A DNA stretch of 64,000 bases from Roseicyclus marinus (GTDB lineage Bacteria > Pseudomonadota > Alphaproteobacteria > Rhodobacterales > Rhodobacteraceae), in the NCBI RefSeq assembly GCF_036322625.1, contig NZ_AP027266.1:2607001-2671000 (forward strand), given 5' to 3'. Both the position numbers and the translations under genes were made by a program. A model generated the notes under the pieces. The model was not told the DNA's origin and searched no databases. It saw only the letters and a list, made by a program, of their open reading frames with translations. Position 1 is the first letter of the stretch. Every line of letters begins with the position of its first letter. Shown here one piece after another: positions 24,435-32,631 of this stretch.

Positions 24435-25751
24435 ATGCCGGATGGAAGCAAATCCCCGTCGCGTCGCAGCGTCGTGGTTTCCGAGTTTACCAACAGCGTT
24501 CTGGACCCCAACGAACCCATGCTGGGGCCGGTGGAAAACGGCGGAACGATCATCGCCAATACCGCGCCGGGCTGCTGGGGCCCGATGATCACGCCCCGCC
24601 TGCGCGGCGGTCACGAGGTGACGCGGCCCGTTTTCGTGCAAGGGGCCGAAGTGGGCGATGCAGTCGCGATCCGCATCCGCGACATCACCGTGACCTCGGT
24701 GGCCACCGCCTCGGGGCATGACAGCTCGCCCGAGGGATTTTGCCTTGGCGACCCCTATGTCGCCGCGCGCTGTCCGGTCTGCGACACGACCTGGCCCGAA
24801 ACCCATGTGGAGGGAATCGGTCAGGATGCGGTCAAATGCGATGCCTGCGGGAATGCGGTCAAACCCTTCGAGATCGTGCACGGCTACACCGTCACCTTCG
24901 ACGAGACCCGCGCCGTGGGCCTGACCCTGCCGCAAGCCGCCGCCGAAACCATCGCGCGCGATGCCGACCATTACGCGGCCCTGCCCGACCAGAGCCGCCA
25001 GCATTCCATCCTGACCTTCGCCCCCTCCGACATGCCGGGCACGCTTGTGCGGATGCGGCCCTTCATGGGGCAGCTGGGGACCTGCCCCTCCATGGCCATG
25101 CCCGACAGCCACAATGCGGGGGATTTCGGGGCTTTCCTCGTGGGGGCGCCGCATGATTACGCGATCACCGCCGAGCAGCTGGCCGAGCACAAGACCGACG
25201 GCCACATGGATATCGACGCGGTGCGCGCGGGCGCGATCATCGTCTGCCCGGTCAAGGTGCCGGGCGCGGGCGTCTACATGGGCGACATGCATGCAGGCCA
25301 GGGTGACGGGGAAATCGCCGGTCACACGATGGATGTGGCGGGCAGCGTGACGCTGCAGGTCGAGGTGGTGAAGGATTACCCCATCGACGGCCCCGTCCTG
25401 TTCCCGCTGGTCGAGGATCTGCCGCCCCTTGCCCGCCCCTTCACCGAGGCCGAGATGGCCAAGGGCCGCCGCCTTGCCGCGAAATGGGGCGTGACCGAGA
25501 TCGAGGCGCTGGCCCCGGTTTCCGTGATCGGCACGGCCGCCAATCTCAACGCGGCCATCGACAACGGCCTTGCGCGGGCCGCGACCCTTCTGGGGATGAG
25601 CGTGGCCGAGGTGCGCAACCGCGCCACCGTCAATGGCGCGATCGAGATCGGGCGCGCGCCGGGCGTGATCCAGGTGACCTTCCTTGCGCCGCTGGCAAAG
25701 CTTGATGCCGTGGGCCTTGGCGATTTCGCGCGGGAACAATACGGGCTCTGA
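24435..25751 (+). CDS. Acetamidase/formamidase family protein with zinc-ribbon insertion
   Basis: A 438-residue FmdA/AmdA-type amidohydrolase, predicted to release ammonia from a short-chain amide. Family motifs include VENGGTII, GAGVYMGDMHAGQGDGEIAGH near residue 275-295, and GAPHDYAI. An unusual element is a Cys4 cluster: C113-P-V-C116 and C135-D-A-C138, spaced like a zinc ribbon and inserted before the FEIVHGYTVTF strand. The start ATG 24435 has GAGGG 7 bases upstream. The gene stands alone, with no transporter or regulator adjacent that would reveal the amide used. Confidence 0.8.
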   Translation: MPDGSKSPSRRSVVVSEFTNSVLDPNEPMLGPVENGGTIIANTAPGCWGPMITPRLRGGHEVTRPVFVQGAEVGDAVAIRIRDITVTSVATASGHDSSPEGFCLGDPYVAARCPVCDTTWPETHVEGIGQDAVKCDACGNAVKPFEIVHGYTVTFDETRAVGLTLPQAAAETIARDADHYAALPDQSRQHSILTFAPSDMPGTLVRMRPFMGQLGTCPSMAMPDSHNAGDFGAFLVGAPHDYAITAEQLAEHKTDGHMDIDAVRAGAIIVCPVKVPGAGVYMGDMHAGQGDGEIAGHTMDVAGSVTLQVEVVKDYPIDGPVLFPLVEDLPPLARPFTEAEMAKGRRLAAKWGVTEIEALAPVSVIGTAANLNAAIDNGLARAATLLGMSVAEVRNRATVNGAIEIGRAPGVIQVTFLAPLAKLDAVGLGDFAREQYGL

Positions 25752-25787
25752 CGCCCCAAGGGCTGCGGGCCTGTCCGGTCCGCCGCC

Positions 25788-26732
25788 TCAGATCGGGGGG
25801 GCGGCGCGTTCGGTGACCAACCTGCGCGCCGTCACCCTTTCGCGGTGGATCATGTAAAGCCCCGCCGCGATGATGATCGCGATGCCCGCCAGCGCCAGCG
25901 CATTGGGAAAATCGGCAAAGATCAGGTAGCCCAACAGCGTCGCCACCGGCAGTTCGAAATATTGCAGCGGCGCCAGCGTGGCCGAAGGCGCCAGCGACAG
26001 CGCATAGGTCATCATCATGTGGCTGAGCGCCGCAAAGAACCCCACCCCGATGAGCCAGGCCCAGGCCATTCCCTGCGGCCGGACCGGGTCGAGCATGGCC
26101 GACCCCGTGCCATCGGCAAGCCACAGGATCGGCAGGCAGATCAGGCTTGCGATCAGCCCGGTGTGGAATTGCAGCGCCACGGGATGGACCCGCCGCGACA
26201 GCCCCCGCGTGACGAGGATGTAGAAGGCGAAAAAGACCGCCGTCCCCAGCGGCAACAGCGCCACCGCGCCAAAGGCCGCGAAACTTGGCTGGATGACGAA
26301 GAGCACGCCCAGAAACCCCACGAGCGCCGCCCCCACCCGGCGCGGACCCACATCCTCGCCCAGGTAGAACTTGCCCACCAAAAGCACGATGAAGGGCGAG
26401 ACGAAGGCGATGGCCAGCGCATCGGCAAGCGGCATCACCGCAATCGCCGCGATGAAGCAAAAGGTCGCCACCATCAGGAACACGGCGCGCAGGGCCAGCG
26501 CCGACCATTGCGCACGCGCCACCCGGAACGACAGGCCCATCAGGGGCACAAGCGGGGCCATCAGCGCGCATTGCACGACAAACCGCGCCGCCGTGACCTG
26601 GCCCACCGGGACGCTGTCCGAGGCCAGTTTCGCCGCCACGTCCAGAAGCGGCGCGGTCACGCAAAAGCCCAGCATGAGGGCCACACCGGCAAGGATGCGA
26701 TCTGGGGCGGGCGTGTCGGGGGCATGGGTCAT
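25788..26732 (-). CDS. EamA (DMT superfamily) transporter
   Basis: A 314-residue inner-membrane permease with about ten helices in two EamA repeats; PVGQVTAARFVVQ and the FVSPFIVLLVGKFYLGEDVG stretch (end of repeat 1) and LQYFELPVATLLGYLIFADFP (end of repeat 2) are characteristic. ATG 26732 starts MTHAPDTPAPD; the upstream reading frame runs through the riboswitch on the other strand and is not coding. Substrate unknown; relatives export amino acids or metabolites. It is divergent from the thiamine operon. Confidence 0.85.
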   Translation of the reverse strand: MTHAPDTPAPDRILAGVALMLGFCVTAPLLDVAAKLASDSVPVGQVTAARFVVQCALMAPLVPLMGLSFRVARAQWSALALRAVFLMVATFCFIAAIAVMPLADALAIAFVSPFIVLLVGKFYLGEDVGPRRVGAALVGFLGVLFVIQPSFAAFGAVALLPLGTAVFFAFYILVTRGLSRRVHPVALQFHTGLIASLICLPILWLADGTGSAMLDPVRPQGMAWAWLIGVGFFAALSHMMMTYALSLAPSATLAPLQYFELPVATLLGYLIFADFPNALALAGIAIIIAAGLYMIHRERVTARRLVTERAAPPI

Positions 26733-26835
26733 GGCCGGATCGGTAGAACCTCCCCCGCCCCGCGTCCATCCCTCCTTCGTCGGTCGCTCCCTCCCTTGAC
26801 GGTGCCGCGCGGGCTGGCATCTTGCGTCCCGCGAC

Positions 26836-26908
26836 AGGGGCGTCCGGGCGACCGGGCTGAGAAGCACCCTTTGAACCTGAACCAGATCATGCTGGCGTAG
26901 GGAGTCCG
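26836..26908 (+). promoter_or_regulatory. TPP riboswitch (THI element)
   Basis: Contains the invariant parts in order: CTGAGA, ACCCTTTGAACCTGA, CCAGATCATGCTGG-type stem and CGTAGGGA, with the closing P1 arm starting near the AGGGGCGTCCG. Binding of thiamine diphosphate should shut off thiM-thiE-thiD-SDR. A GCGGGTGC / GCACCCGC stem about 5 bases downstream may be the expression platform, either terminator or ribosome-site masking. Confidence 0.93.
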
Positions 26909-26992
26909 CTGCGGGTGCATCCCCTGGGGTCCGGTCATGGCCCCTCGCGCACCCGCTCCGGCCCTCCCACACTGGCGGGAGGATGACCGAGA

Positions 26993-27781
26993 ATGGACAC
27001 CACAGGACTCTATCTCGCGGGGATGCGGCAATCGCCCCCGCTGGTGCATTGCATCACCAATTACGTCGCCATGAACATCATGGCCAATGTGCTTCTGGCG
27101 GTGGGCGCCTCCCCCGCCATGGTCCATGCGCGCGAGGAAGTGGCGGATTTCGCGGGGCTCGCGCAGACGCTCTCGGTCAATATCGGCACGCTCGATCCGG
27201 CATGGGCCGAGGCGATGGTGACGGCGGCGGGCGTGATGCGGGCCAATGGCCGCCCCTGGGTGCTCGACCCCGTGGGTGTCGGCGCGACGCGCTTCCGGCA
27301 GGAGGTTTGCGCCGATCTGCTCAAGGAAAAGCCGACAGTGATCCGGGGCAATGCCTCCGAAATCCTCGCCCTTGCGGGGGCGGGGGCCAAGGGGCGCGGC
27401 GCGGATGCCGCCGATCCCGTCGAGGCGGCCGAGGACGCCGCCCGCGATCTGGCCCAGCGCACCGGCGCGGTCGTGGCCGTCTCGGGTGCCGTCGATTACG
27501 TCACCGATGGCAGCGCGGCCTACCGGGTCGCCAATGGCGATGCCCTGATGCCGCGTGTCACGGCCTTGGGCTGTTCGCTGAACGGCGTGATCGCGGCCTT
27601 TCTGCCGGGCCAGCCCGCCCTGCAAGCGACCGTCGCGGCGCTCGCCCTTTACGGGCTTGCGGGCGAAAGGGCCGCCCAGAGCGCCAAGGGGCCGGGCAGT
27701 TTCCAGACCGCGTTTCTGGACGCGCTCGCCGCCCTCACCCCCGAGACGCTCACGACCGGCGCAAGGGTCAGCCGCGCATGA
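26993..27781 (+). CDS. thiM: Hydroxyethylthiazole kinase
   Basis: Salvages the thiazole moiety of thiamine by phosphorylating hydroxyethylthiazole. The 262-residue ribokinase-like protein has PLVHCITNYVAMNIMANVLLAVGASPAM at the N-terminus, VLDPVGVGATRFR, VIRGNASEILAL, and the nucleotide site VTALGCSLNGVIAAF. The family usually has a Cys in the latter GCS stretch, present here. First gene after the TPP riboswitch; stop overlaps the thiE start. Confidence 0.93.
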   Translation: MDTTGLYLAGMRQSPPLVHCITNYVAMNIMANVLLAVGASPAMVHAREEVADFAGLAQTLSVNIGTLDPAWAEAMVTAAGVMRANGRPWVLDPVGVGATRFRQEVCADLLKEKPTVIRGNASEILALAGAGAKGRGADAADPVEAAEDAARDLAQRTGAVVAVSGAVDYVTDGSAAYRVANGDALMPRVTALGCSLNGVIAAFLPGQPALQATVAALALYGLAGERAAQSAKGPGSFQTAFLDALAALTPETLTTGARVSRA

Positions 27782-28389
27782 TGGGCCCGGTCTATGCCAT
27801 CACCGATCCGCATGCGCCCCTGCCCGTCGCCGACCAGGTGCTGGCCGCAGCCCGGGGCGGCGCAAGCCTGATCCAGATCCGCGACAAGAGCGCCCCCGAT
27901 GCCGATCTCGCGGCGCTGGTCACGCGGCTTTTGCCGCAGGTGGCAAGCCTTGGCGCGCGGCTCATCGTCAATGACCGGGTCGAGGTCGCCATCGCCACCG
28001 GCGCGCATGGCCTGCATGTGGGCCAGGGCGACGGGGATGCGACGGCGATCCGCCGCCGCCTGCCCAAGGGCATGATCCTTGGCCTCTCGGTCGAAACCAT
28101 CGCGCAGGCGGGGCGCGTGCCCCGGGGCGTCGATTACATCGGCGCGGGGCCTGTCCGCGCCACAGCGACCAAACCCGACCATGCAGCCCCCATCGGCTTT
28201 GCGGGTCTTGCCGCCATCGTCGCGGCGACGGGCCTGCCCACCTATGCCATCGGCGGGCTGGCCCATGGCGATGCGAGCGCGGTCAAGGGGGCCGGGGCCA
28301 TCGGCATGGCCGTGGTCAGCGCCATCACCCGCGCCCCCGATCCGGAGGCGGCCACGGCGGCCCTCGTCGCGGAATGGAGGGCGGCATGA
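27778..28389 (+). CDS. thiE: Thiamine-phosphate synthase
   Basis: Joins the thiazole phosphate from ThiM with HMP diphosphate from ThiD to give thiamine phosphate. A 203-residue TIM barrel with LIQIRDKSAPD, LIVNDRVEVAIATGAHGLHVGQGD, and the phosphate loop YIGAGPVRATATK. Two adjacent ATG codons (27778 and 27781) are possible; the first overlaps the thiM stop as ATGA. Its end overlaps thiD the same way. Confidence 0.93.
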   Translation: MMGPVYAITDPHAPLPVADQVLAAARGGASLIQIRDKSAPDADLAALVTRLLPQVASLGARLIVNDRVEVAIATGAHGLHVGQGDGDATAIRRRLPKGMILGLSVETIAQAGRVPRGVDYIGAGPVRATATKPDHAAPIGFAGLAAIVAATGLPTYAIGGLAHGDASAVKGAGAIGMAVVSAITRAPDPEAATAALVAEWRAA

Positions 28390-29192
28390 TCCCCAATATC
28401 CTGTCCATCGCAGGCTCCGACCCATCGGGCGGGGCCGGGATACAGGCCGATATCAAGGCGATCTCGGCCAATGGCGGCTATGCGATGGCCGCGATCACGG
28501 CGCTCACCGCGCAAAACACCCAAGGCGTCAGCGGGGTCCGGATGATCGACCCCGCTTTCGTCGCGGCCCAGATCGCCAGCCTGCGCGACGATATCCGCAT
28601 CGACGCGGTCAAGATCGGCATGCTGGGCACGGCCGCCATGGTCGACACGGTTCTGGGGGCGCTTGACGGGCTGTCTGCCCCCATCGTGCTCGACCCGGTG
28701 ATGGTGGCCAAAAGCGGCGACCGCCTGTTGCAGGCCGATGCCGTGGCGGCGCTGCGCGCGGGGCTGGCGCGGGCCACGATCCTCACGCCCAACTTGCCCG
28801 AAGCCGCCGACCTGCTCGACCGCCCCGAGGCGGACAGCGCCCCCGCGATGGAGGATCAGGCGACAGCCCTGCTGGCGCTGGGGCCAAAGGCGGTGCTGCT
28901 CAAGGGCGGGCATCTGCCGGGCGGCGCATGCCCCGATCTGCTCGCGACGGCTGAGGGCCTGACCTGGCTGCCCGGTCCCCGCCATGCCACGCGCAAGACC
29001 CATGGCACGGGCTGCACGCTGTCTTCTGCGCTGGCGACGCTCCTGGGGCGCGGCCTGCCCCTGCCCGAGGCGGCGCTTGGGGCCAAGACCTATGTCGCCC
29101 GCGCCATCGCCCGCGCCGATGCGCTGAGTGTCGGCAAGGGGCACGGCCCCACCCACCATTTCCACTCTTTCTTCGAGGACCCCCAATCATGA
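28386..29192 (+). CDS. thiD: Bifunctional HMP kinase / HMP-phosphate kinase
   Basis: Phosphorylates hydroxymethylpyrimidine twice. A 268-residue ribokinase-fold protein with LSIAGSDPSGGAGIQADIKA at the N-terminus, IVLDPVMVAKSGDRLL, LLKGGHL and the ATP site THGTGCTLSSALAT. Start ATG 28386 has GGAGG 7 bases upstream and overlaps the thiE stop. It lies in the TPP-controlled salvage operon, with no biosynthetic thiC nearby. Confidence 0.94.
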   Translation: MIPNILSIAGSDPSGGAGIQADIKAISANGGYAMAAITALTAQNTQGVSGVRMIDPAFVAAQIASLRDDIRIDAVKIGMLGTAAMVDTVLGALDGLSAPIVLDPVMVAKSGDRLLQADAVAALRAGLARATILTPNLPEAADLLDRPEADSAPAMEDQATALLALGPKAVLLKGGHLPGGACPDLLATAEGLTWLPGPRHATRKTHGTGCTLSSALATLLGRGLPLPEAALGAKTYVARAIARADALSVGKGHGPTHHFHSFFEDPQS

Positions 29193-29953
29193 CCCGACCG
29201 CTTTCCGATCTCACCGTCCTTGTCACCGGCGCGGGCCGGGGCCTTGGGGCCGCCATCGCCACGGCCTTTGCCCATCACGGCGCGCGGGTGGCGATCAACT
29301 ACCGCAACAGCCGGACCGAGGCGGAGGCGCTGGCCGAAACCCTCGGGCCCCGCGCGGCGGCCTTTCAGGCCGATGTGACCGATGCGGGCGCCGTCACAGC
29401 CATGGTCGCGGAAATCACCGCGCGCTTCGGCACGCCTGATGTGCTCGTCCATAACGCGCTGGCCGATTTCTCCTTCAACGGGGAGGCGCGCAGCCATCTG
29501 GACCAGCTCACCTGGGCCGAGATCGCGGCGCAGGCCGAAACCGCCCTGGGCGGCGCGCTCACCTGCATCCAGGCCCTCAGACCGCATTTCGCCCAGCAAG
29601 GCTTTGGCCGGGTCATCACCATCGGCACCAACCTGTTCCAGAACCCGGTCGTGCCCTACCACGATTACACCGCCGCCAAGGGCGCGCTTCTGGCGCTCAC
29701 CCGGACAGCGGCCAAGGAACTGGGGCCCTTGGGCGTGACGGTCAACATGGTCTCGGGCGGGCTCTTGCGCACCACCGATGCCAGCCGCGCCACGCCCGAG
29801 GCGGTCTTTGACATCGTGGCGGGCCAGACGCCGCTTGGACATGTCACGACGCCCGCCGAGATGGCCGATGCGGTGCTTTTCTTCGCCTCGCCCTGGGCGC
29901 GGGCGGTGACGGGGCAGAACCTGGTCGTGGATGGCGGCCTCGTCTTTGGCTGA
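29189..29953 (+). CDS. SDR family oxidoreductase at the end of the thiamine operon
   Basis: A 254-residue short-chain dehydrogenase: NAD(P) loop TGAGRGLGAAIA, then VLVHNAL, and the active-site YHDYTAAKGAL with Tyr and Lys four apart. The usual catalytic Ser before the Tyr is not obvious; the strand reads ITIGTNLFQNP. The start overlaps the thiD stop by four bases (ATGA), so translation is probably coupled and under the same riboswitch. Related to 3-oxoacyl-ACP reductases, but no thiamine function is established for it. A hairpin follows. Confidence 0.82.
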   Translation: MTRPLSDLTVLVTGAGRGLGAAIATAFAHHGARVAINYRNSRTEAEALAETLGPRAAAFQADVTDAGAVTAMVAEITARFGTPDVLVHNALADFSFNGEARSHLDQLTWAEIAAQAETALGGALTCIQALRPHFAQQGFGRVITIGTNLFQNPVVPYHDYTAAKGALLALTRTAAKELGPLGVTVNMVSGGLLRTTDASRATPEAVFDIVAGQTPLGHVTTPAEMADAVLFFASPWARAVTGQNLVVDGGLVFG

Positions 29954-29959
29954 GGCAGA

Positions 29960-29998
29960 GGTCCGGCGCGCGCGGCCCGCCCGCGACCGCGCCGGACC
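29960..29998 (+). terminator. Hairpin after the thi operon, likely terminator
   Basis: GGTCCGGCGCG pairs with CGCGCCGGACC, six bases after the SDR stop; the T-rich part (GTCGTTTTGTC) is weak and starts several bases later. Confidence 0.5.
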
Positions 29999-30052
29999 AC
30001 CTGTCGTTTTGTCGCGTTCCCCCAAGGGGAAGCTTTCGCGCAGATAGCGCCC

Positions 30053-30421
30053 ATGACCCGCCTGCGCGCCCTTTTCCTGCCCCCGCTGATCCTCGTGCTG
30101 GTGCTGACCGGCATCGGGCTGGGGATGGCGCGCGGCGCGATGGCCGCCGACCGGCAGCTCTGCTCGGTCACGGGGCCCACGCCCGTGGTTCTGGCCCATG
30201 ACGGCCTGCCGCTCTTTGATGCCGATGGCGCGCCGGTCACGCTCGACCGGGACATCTGCCTCGATTGCGTGATCACCGCAGGCCATCTGCCGCCCGCCCC
30301 CGCCACGCCGGTTCCCCCCGGAACCTGCCGCGCGGCGGCCCTGATCCCCCATATCTCCGACTGGATGCCGACCGGGGCCAGCCCCGGCGGTCAGGCCCGC
30401 GCCCCGCCCGTCCCGGCGTGA
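30053..30421 (+). CDS. Secreted DUF2946-like protein, possibly copper-related
   Basis: A 122-residue protein with a signal peptide or anchor at residues 7-32, then a small domain with one Cys (LCSVTG) followed by ICLDCVI (CxxC) about 35 residues later, and a late Cys near PGTC. The Cys spacing and the surrounding GLPLFDADGAP pattern resemble DUF2946, which is often beside copper genes. The next gene encodes a PCuAC copper chaperone, which supports a copper role. Family call is from memory. Confidence 0.6.
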   Translation: MTRLRALFLPPLILVLVLTGIGLGMARGAMAADRQLCSVTGPTPVVLAHDGLPLFDADGAPVTLDRDICLDCVITAGHLPPAPATPVPPGTCRAAALIPHISDWMPTGASPGGQARAPPVPA

Positions 30422-30470
30422 CGCGATCCCCTGACCTTTCCCATCCTCATCCAGACCGGAGACCGGACCC

Positions 30471-30968
30471 ATGTCCTTCAAATCCATCCTGTTCGCAGGC
30501 GCGCTTGCCGCCCTGCCCAACCTGTCCCTCGCCCAAGTGCAGGTGACCGACCCCTATGCCCGCGCCGCCAGCCCGATGGCGATCTCGGGCGCGGCCTTCA
30601 TGGCCGTGACGAACACCGGCGACAGCGATGACCGCCTCGTCGGCGTGACCTCCGACATCGCGGACCGCGTCGAATTGCACACCCATATCCAGAACGCGGA
30701 TGGCGTGATGCGGATGGTCGAGCTGGAAGACGGCATTCCGCTTCCCGCAGGCGAAACCGTGCTTCTGGAACGCGGCGGCCTGCATGTGATGTTGCTTGGC
30801 CTGCGCCAGCCGCTTGCCCATGGCGACGAGATCACCGTGACGCTCGAATTCGAAACCGCAGCCCCCCTGACCGTGACCGTGCCCGTCGATCTCGACCGCA
30901 TGCCCGCCCATGGCGGCGGCATGCAGCACGGCCAGGGCCATGGTCAGGGCCACGGCCACGGCGGCTGA
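30471..30968 (+). CDS. Periplasmic copper chaperone PCuAC
   Basis: A 165-residue exported protein (signal peptide about residues 1-21, ending SLAQ) that binds Cu(I) and delivers it to cytochrome oxidase. The copper ligands are visible: H70, M82 and H105-x-M107, in the family spacing. A His/Gly/Met-rich tail (MQHGQGHGQGHGHGG), common in many PCuAC proteins, may hold Cu(II). Downstream of the DUF2946-like gene by 50 bases. Terminator follows. Confidence 0.88.
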   Translation: MSFKSILFAGALAALPNLSLAQVQVTDPYARAASPMAISGAAFMAVTNTGDSDDRLVGVTSDIADRVELHTHIQNADGVMRMVELEDGIPLPAGETVLLERGGLHVMLLGLRQPLAHGDEITVTLEFETAAPLTVTVPVDLDRMPAHGGGMQHGQGHGQGHGHGG

Positions 30969-31015
30969 GACCGAACAGGGGCACCGACCTCCTCCCTTGT
31001 CCGGCGCCCCCTTTT

Positions 31016-31054
31016 GCGCCCGCCTGTTTCCTCCGACAGGCGGGCGCGTTTTTT
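31016..31054 (+). terminator. Rho-independent terminator of the copper genes
   Basis: Stem GCGCCCGCCTGT / ACAGGCGGGCGC with an 8-base loop, followed by GTTTTTT. Confidence 0.88.
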
Positions 31055-31065
31055 CGAGCCCGCTC

Positions 31066-31229
31066 CAGAGCATGTCGCCCAAAAGTGGGAACCGGTTTTG
31101 CGCTCCCCGGACATGCGGACTCAGAAAGCATGTCGCCCAAAAGTGGGAACCGGTTTTGCGCTCCCCGGACATGCGACATCAAAAGGTTGGAGTGCGGCGC
31201 GTGACTGCGAAGGAACGCGACGCGCTCTA
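31066..31229 (+). repeat. RIME-like element, 164 bp, with duplicated first palindrome
   Basis: Starts CAGAGCATGTCGC and ends GCGACGCGCTCTA, the same termini as the 106-bp copy at 12004. The first palindrome (core AAAAGTGGGAACCGGTTTT) occurs twice, 58 bases apart, separated by GGACTCAGAA. The final CTCTA contains, on the minus strand, the TAG stop of cobB. Confidence 0.88.
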
Positions 31230-31910
31230 ACCGCCCAGAACCTCCGCGACCCAGGCGGGAACGCTGCGGGTCGCGGGCCCGGTGATGACCCGGTCGAACC
31301 GTCCCGGCGCGGAAGGCTCCAGGTTGATCTCCAGCGTTTCGGCCCCGAAACCCGCCGCCTCCTCGACGAAACCGGCCGCCGGATAGACCTCGCCCGAGGT
31401 GCCGATGGCGACGAAAAGATCACAGGCCGCCAAGGCCTCGGCGATGCGGTCCATGTGATAGGGATATTCCCCGAACCAGACGATATCGGGCCGCGTCATC
31501 CGTTCCCCGCAGGCGGGGCAGGCATCGTCCCGTCCCATCACGCGCGGTGCCTCCCAGCGATGATCGCAGGCCGCACAAAGCGCGCGGGTGATCTGGCCAT
31601 GCATGTGGATGACCTCGCGCGCGCCGCCGCGTTCATGCAGATCGTCGACATTCTGCGTGACCAGCGTCACGCCCGCCCGCGCGCCCTGCAACCGGGCCAG
31701 CGCGCGATGCGCGGCATTCGGCGCGGCATCCAGCGCATTGGCCCGGCGCGCATTGTAGAACGCATGGACCAGCGCGGGGTTGCGCGCAAAGCCTTGCGGG
31801 GTGGCGACCTCCGACAGGTCGTAACGCGTCCAGAGCCCATCCTTGTCACGAAAGGTGCCAAGCCCGCTTTCCGCCGAAATCCCCGCCCCGGTCAGGATGA
31901 CGATCCGCAT
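31227..31910 (-). CDS. cobB: NAD-dependent protein deacylase (sirtuin, CobB type)
   Basis: Removes acyl groups from lysines using NAD+. 227 residues, with GAGISAESGLGTFRD, TQNVDDLHERGG, the catalytic His in HMHG, and zinc Cys pairs C112/C115 and C131/C134. Y52 and R55 in AFYNARR match the Tyr-x-x-Arg pair that lets class III sirtuins accept succinyl-lysine. The N-terminus begins at the first beta strand, normal for short CobB. Its TAG stop is contributed by the adjacent repeat. Confidence 0.92.
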   Translation of the reverse strand: MRIVILTGAGISAESGLGTFRDKDGLWTRYDLSEVATPQGFARNPALVHAFYNARRANALDAAPNAAHRALARLQGARAGVTLVTQNVDDLHERGGAREVIHMHGQITRALCAACDHRWEAPRVMGRDDACPACGERMTRPDIVWFGEYPYHMDRIAEALAACDLFVAIGTSGEVYPAAGFVEEAAGFGAETLEINLEPSAPGRFDRVITGPATRSVPAWVAEVLGG

Positions 31911-32013
31911 CAGCCCCCCTGCCCCCCGATGGTCCGGGCGGGGCTGGCCAGAGGCTGCGGCGAGAGGCTAAAGGTCTTGCGGTTCATGCGGCAGCCCCAA
32001 AGGTCCCGATCCG

Positions 32014-32448
32014 ATGCCCCATCCCACCCGCATCCTCTGCGTCTGTCTAGGCAATATCTGCCGCTCGCCCACCGCCGAGGCCGCCTTGCGCGCCGCCTTG
32101 GGCGACGGGGCGCAGGTCGACAGCGCGGGCACGGGCGCGTGGCATGTGGGGGAACCGCCCTATCCGCCGATGCAGGCGGCGGGGCGGCGGCTCGGCCTTG
32201 CGATGGCGGATTTGCGCGCGCGGCAGGTGAGCCTCGCCGATTTCCGGCGCTTCGACCTGATCCTGGCCATGGACAGGCAGAACCTGCGCGACCTGCAGGC
32301 GCTTGACCCCGGCGGCGGGGCGCGGCTGGCGCTCTACCTCGATCCCCTGGGCGGTGGCGATGTGCCCGACCCGTATTACACCCGCGATTTCGACGGGGTG
32401 GCCGCCCAGATCGTGCAGGCGGCGGGGGCTTGGGCGGAAAGCCTTTAG
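32014..32448 (+). CDS. Low-molecular-weight protein tyrosine phosphatase
   Basis: A 144-residue cytosolic phosphatase with the P-loop VCLGNICRSP (C11 nucleophile, R17) at the N-terminus and the general-acid Asp in VPDPYYTRDF near residue 120. Members act on arginine or tyrosine phosphates, sometimes on bacterial tyrosine kinases of capsule synthesis; no kinase is adjacent here. The TAG stop at 32446-32448 is the first three bases of a RIME-like repeat. Confidence 0.9.
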   Translation: MPHPTRILCVCLGNICRSPTAEAALRAALGDGAQVDSAGTGAWHVGEPPYPPMQAAGRRLGLAMADLRARQVSLADFRRFDLILAMDRQNLRDLQALDPGGGARLALYLDPLGGGDVPDPYYTRDFDGVAAQIVQAAGAWAESL

Positions 32449-32609
32449 AGCATGTCGCGCAAAAGTGGGAACCGGTTTTGCGCTCCCCGGACATGCGGAC
32501 TCAGAAAGCATGTCTCGCAAAAACGGGAACCGGTTTTGCGCTCCCCGGACATGCGACATCAAAAGGTTGGAGTGCGGCGCGTGACTGCGAAGGAACGCGA
32601 CGCGCTCTA
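32446..32609 (+). repeat. RIME-like element, 164 bp, second long copy
   Basis: Runs from TAGAGCATGTCGC to GCGACGCGCTCTA. Same structure as 31066-31229, including the duplicated first palindrome and the identical linker GGACTCAGAA; the second palindrome copy has one arm with AAAAACGGGAACC. It begins on the stop codon of the phosphatase gene. Confidence 0.88.
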
Positions 32610-32631
32610 GCGGCAGCGCCGGGTCAGGGTT

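Noticed and set aside
25752-25787. Terminator between the formamidase and EamA genes
   Set aside because: The 36-base gap has no stem with a T-run.
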